From positions 1 through 30,120 of the forward strand of contig JALNWE010000033.1 in assembly GCA_023231065.1 (NCBI GenBank): DNA of 30,120 nucleotides, in the 5' to 3' direction. Below, one piece after another: positions 1 to 7,472 of the stretch. The notes beneath the pieces were generated by a model. It saw nothing but the letters and a program-made list of their open reading frames with translations, did not search any database and had not been told where the DNA came from. The position numbers and the translations under genes were made by a program. Source of the DNA: Bacteroidales bacterium. Lineage in GTDB: Bacteria > Bacteroidota > Bacteroidia > Bacteroidales > FEN-979. Every line of letters starts with the position of its first letter. Position 1 is the stretch's first letter.

Positions 1-270
1 ACCTTGAAAAATAAGATCCTCAATCTGAATTTACTGTATAAATTTGTCGGTTCCCGGTGGATCAATGATGAAAATGAAGCCGACCCGGTCCTGCTGATAA
101 CAAAATATCCGGCGTACAGTACTTTTAACATCCGTGTCTGGCACACTTTTTTTAAACATCTGACGGCAGCAGTCAATATGGATAATATTTTCGACGTAAT
201 CTATGTTGATGACCGTCTTCAGCAAAGCCCGGGAAGGATGATCAATGCCGAAATCACTGTTAAATTTTAA
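1..270 (+). CDS. TonB-dependent outer-membrane receptor, C-terminal fragment
   Basis: Open reading frame that is already open at base 1 and ends at TAA 268-270; the 5' part lies outside the window. The 89 visible residues alternate polar and hydrophobic residues as in outer-membrane beta strands. They end with the usual last-strand pattern of TonB-dependent receptors: a N-[IL]-F-D motif (NIFDVIYVDDR), then PGR, then a final strand ending in phenylalanine (INAEITVKF). Receptors of this class import scarce ligands through the outer membrane using TonB energy. Only 24 bases separate its stop from the next gene, which starts the molybdenum/tungsten cluster, so it is probably in the same operon. 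A role in molybdate, tungstate or metal-chelate uptake is inferred from this position only. Nothing in the fragment shows the ligand. Confidence 0.75.
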   Translation, partial: TLKNKILNLNLLYKFVGSRWINDENEADPVLLITKYPAYSTFNIRVWHTFFKHLTAAVNMDNIFDVIYVDDRLQQSPGRMINAEITVKF

Positions 271-294
271 AACATCAGGATAAACTTAAAAACC

Positions 295-1380
295 ATGAAA
301 CAAGTTTTAACAATTACCATTTTCAGCTTACTTTTACAGTCAGCATTTTCACAAAATATGAACCCTGTCCCTGACAATGCCGGCACTCTCCGGATGAATA
401 AATCCATTGCTGTTGACCGGAATGATAAAACGAATAATTTTTACGATAACGAAGTAACTTATTCATTGCCGGTGGCAGATCTGGAAATTGCAGGGGAGGT
501 GGAAAATCCTGGAAAAATAGATTTCTCAGGACTACCAAAACACAGCGTCATCGTAAAGGAAACGCTGCTTAAAGAGGATGGAAGCAACGCTTTTATCGGA
601 GCTTATCGCTATGACGGATACTCCTTGTTCGACATTCTCAACGACCGGATCCTGAAAAAGAAAAACAAGGCCGATTTCTCTCCCATCATTGACGCGTATG
701 TGGAAATTGAGAATGCCAAAGGAGAAAAGGTTATTTTAACCTGGGGTGAGATTTACTATCCTAACTTTCTTCACAACATCATTATCGCGACCGACGCGAT
801 GCGGATCGTCCCCAGTAAAACCAAGGACCTCTGGCCACTTCCTGCAGAAAGCAGGTTGATCGTTGGCGGCGACCTGATCACGGAGCGGAATATTTCCAGT
901 CCTGTCAGGATCACCGTGAAATCATACGCACGTTCCTTTGCCGTTAACCGGGAAATGAAGCCGTTGTACTCTCCGGAAATCATTATACATAATCAAACGA
1001 AAACTGTGGAATCAATTTCTTCGCTTCCTTCTACCCTTCAGACGGAAACGCTCCACACTATTTTTTATGGTAAAGGCCGGGGAATTCACAGTACCCAACC
1101 ATTTTCGGGAGTATTTTTAAAGGATGTCCTGCGAAAAGATTTTTCATTCAGCAAAAACAATCTTAGGACAGGACTTGTTGCTGTCGTTGGAAAAGACGGG
1201 TATCGTTCGGTTTATTCTTTCAGCGAGATCGCGAACCGCAACGATCAGGCCGGGATCCTTGTCGTCCCCTGTGCCAAGGATGAAGATGGCGGAAAATTTC
1301 GTATTTTCCCCTCCTGCGACTTTTTTTCCGACCGCGCAGTAAAAGCGGTCTCAGACATCTTTATGGAAAATATTCAGTGA
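295..1380 (+). CDS. Exported protein with tandem molybdopterin-oxidoreductase-like domains
   Basis: 361 residues. Residues 1-20 are a typical signal peptide (Lys, a hydrophobic core, then AFSQ), so the protein is exported. Residues about 58-205 resemble the oxidoreductase molybdopterin-binding (sulfite oxidase-type) fold as seen in small stand-alone proteins: LEIAGEVENPG, then YDGYSLFDIL, then a WGEIYYPNF stretch, then MRIVP and a closing VRITVKSY strand. Residues about 235-360 look like a second, more divergent copy (PFSGVFLKDVL, VVGKDGYRSVYSFSEIAN). The conserved Mo-ligating cysteine of true sulfite oxidases is not visible in the first domain; the only cysteines of the mature protein are C326 and C341, in the second. 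It may therefore bind the metal or cofactor, or act in sensing, rather than catalysis. It sits between a TonB receptor and the oxyanion transporter genes. Family assignment comes from motif memory and is moderate. Confidence 0.55.
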   Translation: MKQVLTITIFSLLLQSAFSQNMNPVPDNAGTLRMNKSIAVDRNDKTNNFYDNEVTYSLPVADLEIAGEVENPGKIDFSGLPKHSVIVKETLLKEDGSNAFIGAYRYDGYSLFDILNDRILKKKNKADFSPIIDAYVEIENAKGEKVILTWGEIYYPNFLHNIIIATDAMRIVPSKTKDLWPLPAESRLIVGGDLITERNISSPVRITVKSYARSFAVNREMKPLYSPEIIIHNQTKTVESISSLPSTLQTETLHTIFYGKGRGIHSTQPFSGVFLKDVLRKDFSFSKNNLRTGLVAVVGKDGYRSVYSFSEIANRNDQAGILVVPCAKDEDGGKFRIFPSCDFFSDRAVKAVSDIFMENIQ

Positions 1381-1407
1381 TCCATTTCTCCTCCCTGAAA
1401 TGGGATC
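1379..1407 (+). other. Intergenic hairpin after the periplasmic protein gene
   Basis: GATCCATTTC (1379-1388) pairs with GAAATGGGATC (1397-1407) with a single bulged G and an 8-base loop. The left arm includes the last two bases of the stop codon. No T-run follows, so it is not a standard intrinsic terminator; it could be an mRNA-stabilising or attenuating hairpin before the transporter genes. The 73-base gap holding it is the longest within the molybdenum run. Confidence 0.45.
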
Positions 1408-1453
1408 GTGTCCGTGGTTAACTGGTTAAAAAATAAATAAGAATTACAGTGTT

Positions 1454-2242
1454 TTGAAAAAAGTCAGCATACTAAACCTGGTTTTTACCTTCGCGGGGGC
1501 TTTGGTTTTACTTTTCATCATCGCGCCACTGCTGGGTATGATTTTGAAAACCAGTCCCCAGACTTTGATCGGAACGGCCCAGGAAAAGGAGGTACAAAGC
1601 AGTATATGGCTGACGATCTGGACCTCCCTAACCGGCACTTTTATTTTTTCCCTTGCAGCGGTTCCATTTGCCTATCTGTTGGCCAGGAAAAATTTTCCGA
1701 TGAAACGCCTGGTAACAGGCATCATCGACCTTCCCGTGGTGATACCGCATTCGGCTGCCGGTATTGCATTGCTAGGCTTTGTCAGCCGCGATTCGGTCCT
1801 GGGCCAGCTGGGTTCGGCCATAGGCCTTAATTTTATCGGGCATCCGGCAGGGATTGCCATTGCCATGGCTTTTGTGAGTATTCCCTACCTGATCAACACG
1901 GCGCGGGATGGATTCGCCGGGGTTCCCGAACGGCTCGAAAAGGCAGCCTTAACATTGGGCGCCTCCCCATCCAGGGTCTTTTTCACCATATCGTTGCCCC
2001 TGGCCTGGCGCAATATCGTGTCGGGGCTTATCCTTATGTTTGCCCGTGGAATGAGCGAATTCGGCGCCGTGATCATCATCGCTTACCACCCCATGATAAC
2101 ACCCGTGATGATCTATGAACGCTTTGGCGCTTTCGGCCTGAAATATGCCCGGCCCGTCTCGGTTCTTTTCATCCTGATCTCTTTAACCCTTTTCATCCTT
2201 TTCCGGTGGCTCGCCAAGGATCATGAAGATAAAGACAAATGA
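1454..2242 (+). CDS. wtpB: Molybdate/tungstate ABC transporter permease (WtpB/ModB-like)
   Basis: 262 residues from a TTG start; no ATG fits nearby, and this start places the first membrane helix at residues 8-30. About six hydrophobic segments are visible. The EAA loop that contacts the ATPase is clear (EKAALTLGASPSRVFFTISLPLAW split over residues about 160-184). It is followed by RGMSEFGAVIIIAYHPM and then the IYERFGAFGLKYARPV region, which is characteristic of the tungstate/molybdate permease WtpB and its close ModB relatives. It would form the inner-membrane channel for the oxyanion, paired with the ATPase 27 bases downstream. No substrate-binding protein is present in the window; it may lie upstream or elsewhere. 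Sequence cannot separate molybdate from tungstate. Confidence 0.82.
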   Translation: MKKVSILNLVFTFAGALVLLFIIAPLLGMILKTSPQTLIGTAQEKEVQSSIWLTIWTSLTGTFIFSLAAVPFAYLLARKNFPMKRLVTGIIDLPVVIPHSAAGIALLGFVSRDSVLGQLGSAIGLNFIGHPAGIAIAMAFVSIPYLINTARDGFAGVPERLEKAALTLGASPSRVFFTISLPLAWRNIVSGLILMFARGMSEFGAVIIIAYHPMITPVMIYERFGAFGLKYARPVSVLFILISLTLFILFRWLAKDHEDKDK

Positions 2243-2269
2243 TTATTTACAATTTAATACCTGTTTCCC

Positions 2270-3319
2270 TTGCTGTCCCTTTCCAATATATCAAAATGGC
2301 ACTCCTCTTTTACTCTGGACAAGGTATCTTTCAGTGTGAATGACGGGGATTATTTCATCCTTTTGGGAGAATCCGGAGCAGGGAAATCGATGGTGCTTGA
2401 GACCATTGCCGGACTTGTTGTTCCTGATGAAGGGAACCTTTTCCTGGATGGCCGGGATATTACCCGTGAAAAGATCCAGCATCGGGGGATCGGACTGGTT
2501 TTTCAGGATCATGCCGTCTTCCCTCACATGAATGTTCGCGGAAATCTGCTTTATGCATTGAAAGGTTCCCCTGCATCCCATGCTGAGAAAAAAGCAAAGG
2601 TTGAAGACATGGCCAACCGGCTCAGCATAGCTTCCTTGCTGGACCGCAGACCGGCTACCCTTTCAGGAGGAGAGTTACAGCGTGTAGCCCTCGCCCGGAC
2701 ACTCATTCAAAAACCGCGAATCCTTCTGCTGGATGAGCCCCTGGCATCCATCGACAACCTTTTAAAATCAGACCTGCGGGCGTTGTTGCGCCAGATCCAC
2801 CGCGAAGGACAAACTATCCTTCATGTGACCCATGATTACGAAGAAGCGCTCTCGCTTGGAACGCGTATTGCCGTGATCGACAAAGGCTCCATCATCCAGG
2901 AAGGGACACCCGAAGAAGTCTTCCAGCATCCCCGGTCTGCCTTTGTTGCCCATTTCGCGGGACTGAGAAACTTTTTCCCGGTCACGCTATCTGCCGCCAA
3001 CGGATCCACAAGGGCACAAACCGGTAACATCCTGATCGGACTTGTCACCGGCGAATCCAATCCCGATGGTTTCATCATCATACGCGGTGAGGATATTGTT
3101 CTCTCGAAGGATCCGATCGATACCAGCATGATCAATAATTTCAAGGGCCGGATCACCGAGATCGTCCCATCCCGGTTTGGCTACGAGGTGACGATTGATA
3201 CCGGGATCATCCTCCATGCACTGGTAACCGGCAATTCTCTTGTTAAACTTAACCTTTCGGAAGGAAATCTTGTCTGGGCCCATTTCAAAGCAACGGCTGT
3301 AAAATATTTTTCCCGATAA
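2270..3319 (+). CDS. wtpC: Molybdate/tungstate ABC transporter ATP-binding protein
   Basis: 349 residues from a TTG start, 27 bases after the permease. Walker A is GESGAGKS (33-40), the ABC signature LSGGELQRVALARTL begins at 131, Walker B is ILLLDEPLASID (151-162), and the H-loop histidine is H188 (HVTHDYEEA). The C-terminal third (about 285-349) contains a TOBE-like segment (GRITEIVPSRFGYEVTIDTG), which in ModC/WtpC and other importers of this class binds regulatory or substrate anions. It powers the adjacent permease. The start is chosen because MLSLSNISK is where ABC domains of this type begin; no upstream ATG is in frame close by. The specificity comes from the neighbouring cofactor genes. 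Confidence 0.85.
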   Translation: MLSLSNISKWHSSFTLDKVSFSVNDGDYFILLGESGAGKSMVLETIAGLVVPDEGNLFLDGRDITREKIQHRGIGLVFQDHAVFPHMNVRGNLLYALKGSPASHAEKKAKVEDMANRLSIASLLDRRPATLSGGELQRVALARTLIQKPRILLLDEPLASIDNLLKSDLRALLRQIHREGQTILHVTHDYEEALSLGTRIAVIDKGSIIQEGTPEEVFQHPRSAFVAHFAGLRNFFPVTLSAANGSTRAQTGNILIGLVTGESNPDGFIIIRGEDIVLSKDPIDTSMINNFKGRITEIVPSRFGYEVTIDTGIILHALVTGNSLVKLNLSEGNLVWAHFKATAVKYFSR

Positions 3320-3353
3320 TTTGTTTTATTATTGCACGATTGATTTTTTGAAA

Positions 3354-4538
3354 ATGGAAACTATGGTCCCTTTTGAAAAAGCCCTGGAAATCGTTCTTCA
3401 GAACACCCGTTTTACTGGTACGGTGAGGGTTCCGTTATCGGATACCGTTAACCGGGCGCTAGCTGAAGATATTTTTTCGGATATCGACATGCCCCCGTTC
3501 GATAAATCGGCTGTTGATGGTTATGCCTGTAGGATGGAAGATGTTTCAACGGGTTCCCTGCGGGTAATGGAGACCATCCCTGCCGGGATCATACCTCAGA
3601 AAACTATTGGCCGGGGAGAGTGTTCAAAAATAATGACAGGGGCCATGCTGCCATCCGGCGCCGATGGCGTTATCATGGTTGAAGATACAGAGCCTGCAGG
3701 CGATCAGATGATCAGGTTTGTTCCGGGCACAAATGCCCACAACATCTGCTACCGGGCCGAAAATATAAAAACAGCAGACCGTGTGCTGGAGAAAGGGACA
3801 ATTATCCGCCCGGCCCATATTGCGGCGCTGGCCAGCGTTGGCGCAACTCATCCCCAGGTGGCCAGACTTCCCCGTGTTGCCGTTCTGTCAACCGGGGATG
3901 AATTGGTCGAACCCGGTGATAAACCAGCGCCCGCACAGATCCGGAATTCCAATGCCAGTCAGCTGATGGCCCAGCTTACATTGGTCCCCGCAGCGGCCAC
4001 ATACAAGGGTATCGCATCCGATCAGGAAACGGCATTATACAACTCTGTCGCCAAAGCATTTGACAATAACGACGGGGTATTGCTAACCGGTGGCGTTTCT
4101 ATGGGAGAATTCGACCTGGTCCCGGAAATCCTTAAAAATGTCGGGGTCGAAATCCTCTTTAAAAGTGTTGCCATACAACCAGGCAGACCTACTTTGTTTG
4201 GCGTAAAAGGAGATCAGTTTGTCTTTGGCCTTCCCGGTAACCCGGTTTCTTCATTCGTCCTCTTTGAGATCATGGTCAAACCCTTTCTTTTAAAAATGAT
4301 GGGTTCATTTTCAGTTTCTCCACCACTGATTCTCAGTATGGGGACGACTTATCAACGAAAAAAATCACCCCGTAAAACAATGATCCCGGTCAGGATTGAC
4401 GGTGACCAGGTTTTTCCGGTTGACTACCACGGATCGGCCCACATCAATGCATACATTCATGCCAACGGGATCCTTGCCATAGAACCCTGGATCACTGAAC
4501 TTAAAAGAGGGGAACAGGTCCATGTACGACCGCTTTAA
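3354..4538 (+). CDS. moeA: Molybdopterin molybdenumtransferase MoeA
   Basis: 394 residues from ATG 3354; a TTG at 3321 would add 11 residues unlike the family. MoeA inserts molybdate (or tungstate) into adenylylated molybdopterin. Family hallmarks are all present: DMPPFDKSAVDGYA (residues 45-58), GECSKIMTGAMLPSGAD, LSTGDELVEPGD, the MoCF_biosynth motif LLTGGVSMGEFD, QPGRPTLFG, and FGLPGNPVSSFV. Length is normal (about 400). It follows the transporter ATPase by 34 bases and overlaps moaA by 17 bases, so translation of the two is probably coupled. Together with the downstream MogA domain it makes the final metal-insertion steps of the pathway local to the uptake genes. Confidence 0.96.
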   Translation: METMVPFEKALEIVLQNTRFTGTVRVPLSDTVNRALAEDIFSDIDMPPFDKSAVDGYACRMEDVSTGSLRVMETIPAGIIPQKTIGRGECSKIMTGAMLPSGADGVIMVEDTEPAGDQMIRFVPGTNAHNICYRAENIKTADRVLEKGTIIRPAHIAALASVGATHPQVARLPRVAVLSTGDELVEPGDKPAPAQIRNSNASQLMAQLTLVPAAATYKGIASDQETALYNSVAKAFDNNDGVLLTGGVSMGEFDLVPEILKNVGVEILFKSVAIQPGRPTLFGVKGDQFVFGLPGNPVSSFVLFEIMVKPFLLKMMGSFSVSPPLILSMGTTYQRKKSPRKTMIPVRIDGDQVFPVDYHGSAHINAYIHANGILAIEPWITELKRGEQVHVRPL

Positions 4539-5322
4539 CCGGAACATCAACTATCTTCGGGTTTCCGTCACCGACCGTTGTAACCTGCGTTGCAGATACT
4601 GTATGCCCGAAGAAGGGGTCGCGTTGCTGACACATGACGAGATCCTTTCCTATGAAGAAATGCTCGATGTGATCAGGGAATCGGTAAAGATGGGGATCAC
4701 TAAAGTGCGGATCACCGGCGGAGAACCCCTTGTCAGAAAAGGGATTGTATCCTTTGTAAGGAATGTCGCAACCATCGGGGGTATTCTGGACCTGGGACTG
4801 ACAACCAATGGAATTTTATTGGCCGGTTTTGCCGCGGATCTGGCGGATGCCGGGCTACACAGGATCAATATCAGCCTCGATGCCACCGATCCTGTCAGGT
4901 ATCGGGAAATCACGCGTGGAGGTAACATCAATCACGTTTTCGAAGGAATTGAGGCAGCAAAAAAAGCCGGGTTATATCCCGTGAAGATCAATTGCGTGGT
5001 CCGGCAATCCTCCGATGAACCAGATGCCCGGTCAGTAAGGGAATACGGTGAAAAAAAAGGGTTGGAAATACGGTTTATCCACGAAATGAGCCTTGCAGAT
5101 GGACGTTTTACCATAGTCGAAAACGGCCATGGCGGCGATTGCCTCCATTGTAACAGGCTGAGACTGACAGCCAATGGCATGATCCGTCCTTGTTTGTTCA
5201 GCAATGCACAATTCAGCATTCGCGAACTGGGTGTCAGGAAAGCGCTGGAATTGGCGCTGGATGAAAAACCTGAACGCGGAACAGTGAATTTGAACGGAAG
5301 ATTTCATAATATTGGGGGATGA
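4522..5322 (+). CDS. moaA: Compact GTP 3',8-cyclase MoaA (radical SAM)
   Basis: 266 residues, against about 320-340 in most MoaA proteins. It catalyses the first step of molybdopterin synthesis, GTP to 3',8-cyclic GTP. The radical-SAM cluster motif is C20-x3-C24-x2-C27, the SAM-binding GGEP is at 66-69, and TTNG at 94-97. The second, GTP-binding [4Fe-4S] cluster is supplied by C207-x2-C210-x13-C224 in CLHCNRLRLTANG. The essential C-terminal GG is kept (residues 265-266). The shortening lies between EIRFIHEM (182-189) and GGDC (204-207), where the usual insertion of roughly 60 residues is almost absent. The frame is continuous and all catalytic elements are in it, so this is a compact variant and not a broken gene. 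It overlaps moeA (17 bases) and moaC (ATGA overlap). Confidence 0.93.
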   Translation: MYDRFNRNINYLRVSVTDRCNLRCRYCMPEEGVALLTHDEILSYEEMLDVIRESVKMGITKVRITGGEPLVRKGIVSFVRNVATIGGILDLGLTTNGILLAGFAADLADAGLHRINISLDATDPVRYREITRGGNINHVFEGIEAAKKAGLYPVKINCVVRQSSDEPDARSVREYGEKKGLEIRFIHEMSLADGRFTIVENGHGGDCLHCNRLRLTANGMIRPCLFSNAQFSIRELGVRKALELALDEKPERGTVNLNGRFHNIGG

Positions 5323-5765
5323 AAAAACTAACGCATGTTTCAGAAGAGGGAAAAGCGAAGATGGTGGATGTTTCGGGCAAGCCTGATCAGCTGCGGACGG
5401 CCATAGCCAAAGGACACATCCGGCTGGATGCCGCAACCGTGAAACTGATCCGCGAAAATAAAATGAAGAAGGGGGATGTCCTTACCGTGGCCGAAATTGC
5501 AGGCATTCAGGGAGGTAAAAGGACCTGTGACCTTATCCCGCTTTGTCATCCGTTACAGATCACGAAACTCGATGTGGCGGCAACCCTTGAAGAAACGGGC
5601 GTTGCCGTTGTCAGCGCTGCCCGTTGCACCGGTCCCACCGGCATCGAAATGGAAGCGTTGACCGCCGTCTCGATTGCCCTGCTTACCATATACGATATGT
5701 GCAAAGCAGTCGATAAAACGATGATCATCGATGAAATCAGGCTCATTGAAAAGACGAAAGTGTAA
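5319..5765 (+). CDS. moaC: Cyclic pyranopterin monophosphate synthase MoaC
   Basis: 148 residues, close to the usual 155-165. MoaC turns the MoaA product into cyclic pyranopterin monophosphate. Recognised by GDVLTVAEIAGIQGGKRT (about 52-69), DLIPLCHPLQ (71-80), the TGIEMEALTAVSIALLT stretch, and YDMCKAVDK with the catalytic Asp/Lys pair. The ATG overlaps the moaA TGA (ATGA), indicating translational coupling and joint action of the first two enzymes of the pathway. The usual C-terminal KTGGK tail is reduced to KTKV. The 38-base gap to the next gene holds no visible signal. Confidence 0.96.
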   Translation: MKKLTHVSEEGKAKMVDVSGKPDQLRTAIAKGHIRLDAATVKLIRENKMKKGDVLTVAEIAGIQGGKRTCDLIPLCHPLQITKLDVAATLEETGVAVVSAARCTGPTGIEMEALTAVSIALLTIYDMCKAVDKTMIIDEIRLIEKTKV

Positions 5766-5803
5766 GATACTGGATGAAGGGCGCCATTTAAAATTATTCG
5801 TAA

Positions 5804-6736
5804 ATGTATTCACTTCAGGTTATTTCCGTTAATATTTCGCAGGCGAAAGGTACTGCTAAGACGCCAGTAAGTTATATCGATCTTACTCAGTACGGCGTGA
5901 AGGAGGATGCACATGCAGGGCGCTGGAACCGGCAGGTTAGCCTTCTGGGTACCGAAAGCATACAGAAATTCGAAAAGACCAGCGGCCGGAAAGTCTTACC
6001 GGGGGAATTTGCGGAAAATATCACGACAACGGGAATTGAATTATGGAAAACCCATCCTTTGGACCGGTTCACATCCGGTGATATTGAGCTGGAAGTCACC
6101 CAGATCGGAAAAGAATGTCATGGAAGTTCCTGTGCCATATTCAAAGAAGTGGGCGATTGTGTCATGCCCAGAGAGGGTATTTTCTGCAGGGTCCTGAGTC
6201 CCGGACAATTAAAGGCTGGAATGGAGCTGACATTTCATCCCAAAATGTACCGGATTCTTGTTATTACGCTCAGCGACCGCGCTGCTTCTGGTGAATATGA
6301 AGACCGGTCCGGGCCGCGCATCCGTGAATTAACAAAAGAGTTTTTCGATACCCGGGGCCTTCATCATTTCATCCATGATTCCCTGATCCCCGATGATCCT
6401 CAAAAGCTGGAGTCATTGCTGCATAAGGCCAAAGAAGAGCTCATCGACATGGTGATCACAACGGGAGGCACTGGTATCGGTCCCAGGGACTTCACGCCCG
6501 ACGTGGTGAAACCCTTATTAGACAAAGAAATTCCAGGGATCATGGAAATGATCCGCATCAAATATGGCGCTGGTAAGCCCAATGCCCTGGTTAGCCGTTC
6601 CGTCGCCGGTGTCATGGGCAAATCGCTTGTATTCACCCTCCCGGGCAGCGTTAAAGCAGTAAATGAATACCTGGCGGAGATCTTTTCTTCCTTCCTCCAC
6701 CTGGTTTATATGATGCATGGCTTGGATACGCACTGA
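5804..6736 (+). CDS. MOSC domain-MogA/MoaB fusion protein
   Basis: 310 residues in two domains. Residues 1 to about 145 are a MOSC domain, the beta-barrel fold of Moco sulfurase C-termini: GVKEDAHAG (31-39), LPGEFAENI (65-73), GKECHGSSCAIF with the typical conserved cysteine C105, and CVMPREGIF. Residues about 148-310 are a MogA/MoaB domain, which adenylylates molybdopterin before metal insertion: LSDRAASGEYEDRSGP (156-171), the binding motif TTGGTGIGPRDFTPD (219-233), and LPGS (279-282). The fusion ties a presumed sulfur or Moco carrier to the adenylylation step, complementing MoeA encoded four genes upstream. It is the last gene of the molybdenum run; 112 bases separate it from the next gene and no clear terminator is visible there. 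Confidence 0.92.
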   Translation: MYSLQVISVNISQAKGTAKTPVSYIDLTQYGVKEDAHAGRWNRQVSLLGTESIQKFEKTSGRKVLPGEFAENITTTGIELWKTHPLDRFTSGDIELEVTQIGKECHGSSCAIFKEVGDCVMPREGIFCRVLSPGQLKAGMELTFHPKMYRILVITLSDRAASGEYEDRSGPRIRELTKEFFDTRGLHHFIHDSLIPDDPQKLESLLHKAKEELIDMVITTGGTGIGPRDFTPDVVKPLLDKEIPGIMEMIRIKYGAGKPNALVSRSVAGVMGKSLVFTLPGSVKAVNEYLAEIFSSFLHLVYMMHGLDTH

Positions 6737-6848
6737 AATACCGCGTGTTATTCTTTCGACCTAACAATATTCACAAAAAAAGTATATTTTTACATCCACT
6801 TTCGGCGCTCATCCTTTCCATCCTGCAAAGATAACGCTGGGAGAATAG

Positions 6849-7370
6849 ATGATTAAACAATCTATGGCTTTGAGGAAAGGTCTGACATATTTTTTTCTTT
6901 TCGTCTTCCTATATAGCTCCATGGGAAATTACATGGTTTTCGAGCTCAACAAATACATGGTTCAGCAGGAAATGCAGGCTTTTCTTCACGTCCGCCAATC
7001 CAGGCGAAGACAAATAATCCTTGAGGTCACACAGCCCATTCGCAATCCGGAGTTTAGACGGATCAATGACCGGGAAATCAGATACAAAGGCAAGCTCTAC
7101 GATATCATCCGGGAAATAAAAAAAGGAAACAAGAGCGTGTTCATTTGTATCCATGATGCCAAAGAAGAATTACTGATCGCGGGATTCCTCAAGAACCTTC
7201 ATCGGAAAATCAATTTCGCCCTGTCACATAACCTGGTCACACAGGCCCTCCCGCTTGAAACGGATCAGCATTCCGGCCAGGATGGCATCAGGTTTCTCTT
7301 TCCAGAAAAAACCAAACCATTGATCTCTGTATTTTTAACCCTTTTTGCACCCCCTCCCAAAGTTTCCTGA
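6849..7370 (+). CDS. Membrane-anchored protein of unknown function next to a TonB receptor
   Basis: 173 residues. I do not recognise a named family with certainty, but the layout resembles small Bacteroidota proteins encoded just before TonB-dependent receptors. A hydrophobic segment at about 13-30 is an uncleaved anchor or signal. It is followed by a basic stretch (QSRRRQIILEV), then a compact domain with REIRYKGKLYDIIREIKKGN and VFICIHDAKEELLIAGF (about 80-125), and a tail ending in a hydrophobic patch and PPP (FLTLFAPPPKVS). ATG 6849 is used; ATG 6864 is also possible. The next gene starts 102 bases later on the same strand. A role connected with the cargo of that receptor is inferred from pairing only. 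Confidence 0.6.
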   Translation: MIKQSMALRKGLTYFFLFVFLYSSMGNYMVFELNKYMVQQEMQAFLHVRQSRRRQIILEVTQPIRNPEFRRINDREIRYKGKLYDIIREIKKGNKSVFICIHDAKEELLIAGFLKNLHRKINFALSHNLVTQALPLETDQHSGQDGIRFLFPEKTKPLISVFLTLFAPPPKVS

Positions 7371-7378
7371 CCCCGGAA

Positions 7379-7397
7379 TGACAATCGTCATTTGTCA
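7379..7397. promoter_or_regulatory. Short inverted repeat upstream of the TonB receptor
   Basis: TGACAA (7379-7384) and TTGTCA (7392-7397) form a dyad separated by 7 bases, about 75 bases before the receptor start. Its size and place would suit a dimeric repressor site, but there is only one copy, so this is weak. A second 7-bp hairpin (7440-7446 with 7452-7458, loop TTTTG) lies 14 bases before the receptor ATG and could affect translation. Confidence 0.3.
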
Positions 7398-7472
7398 GTC
7401 TGATTTTTAATTCTTCATTAATTCTTAATTAATCAGTAATTCCCCTTTTTGAGGGGGAAAAATAATTTATAT

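Noticed and set aside
4522..5322. MoaA considered as truncated or frameshifted
   Set aside because: The frame is continuous; both cysteine clusters and the C-terminal GG are present and spacing to neighbours is normal.
7449..7472. TTG start for the second TonB receptor
   Set aside because: ATG 7473 gives a clean signal peptide; the extension is polar and overlaps a hairpin.
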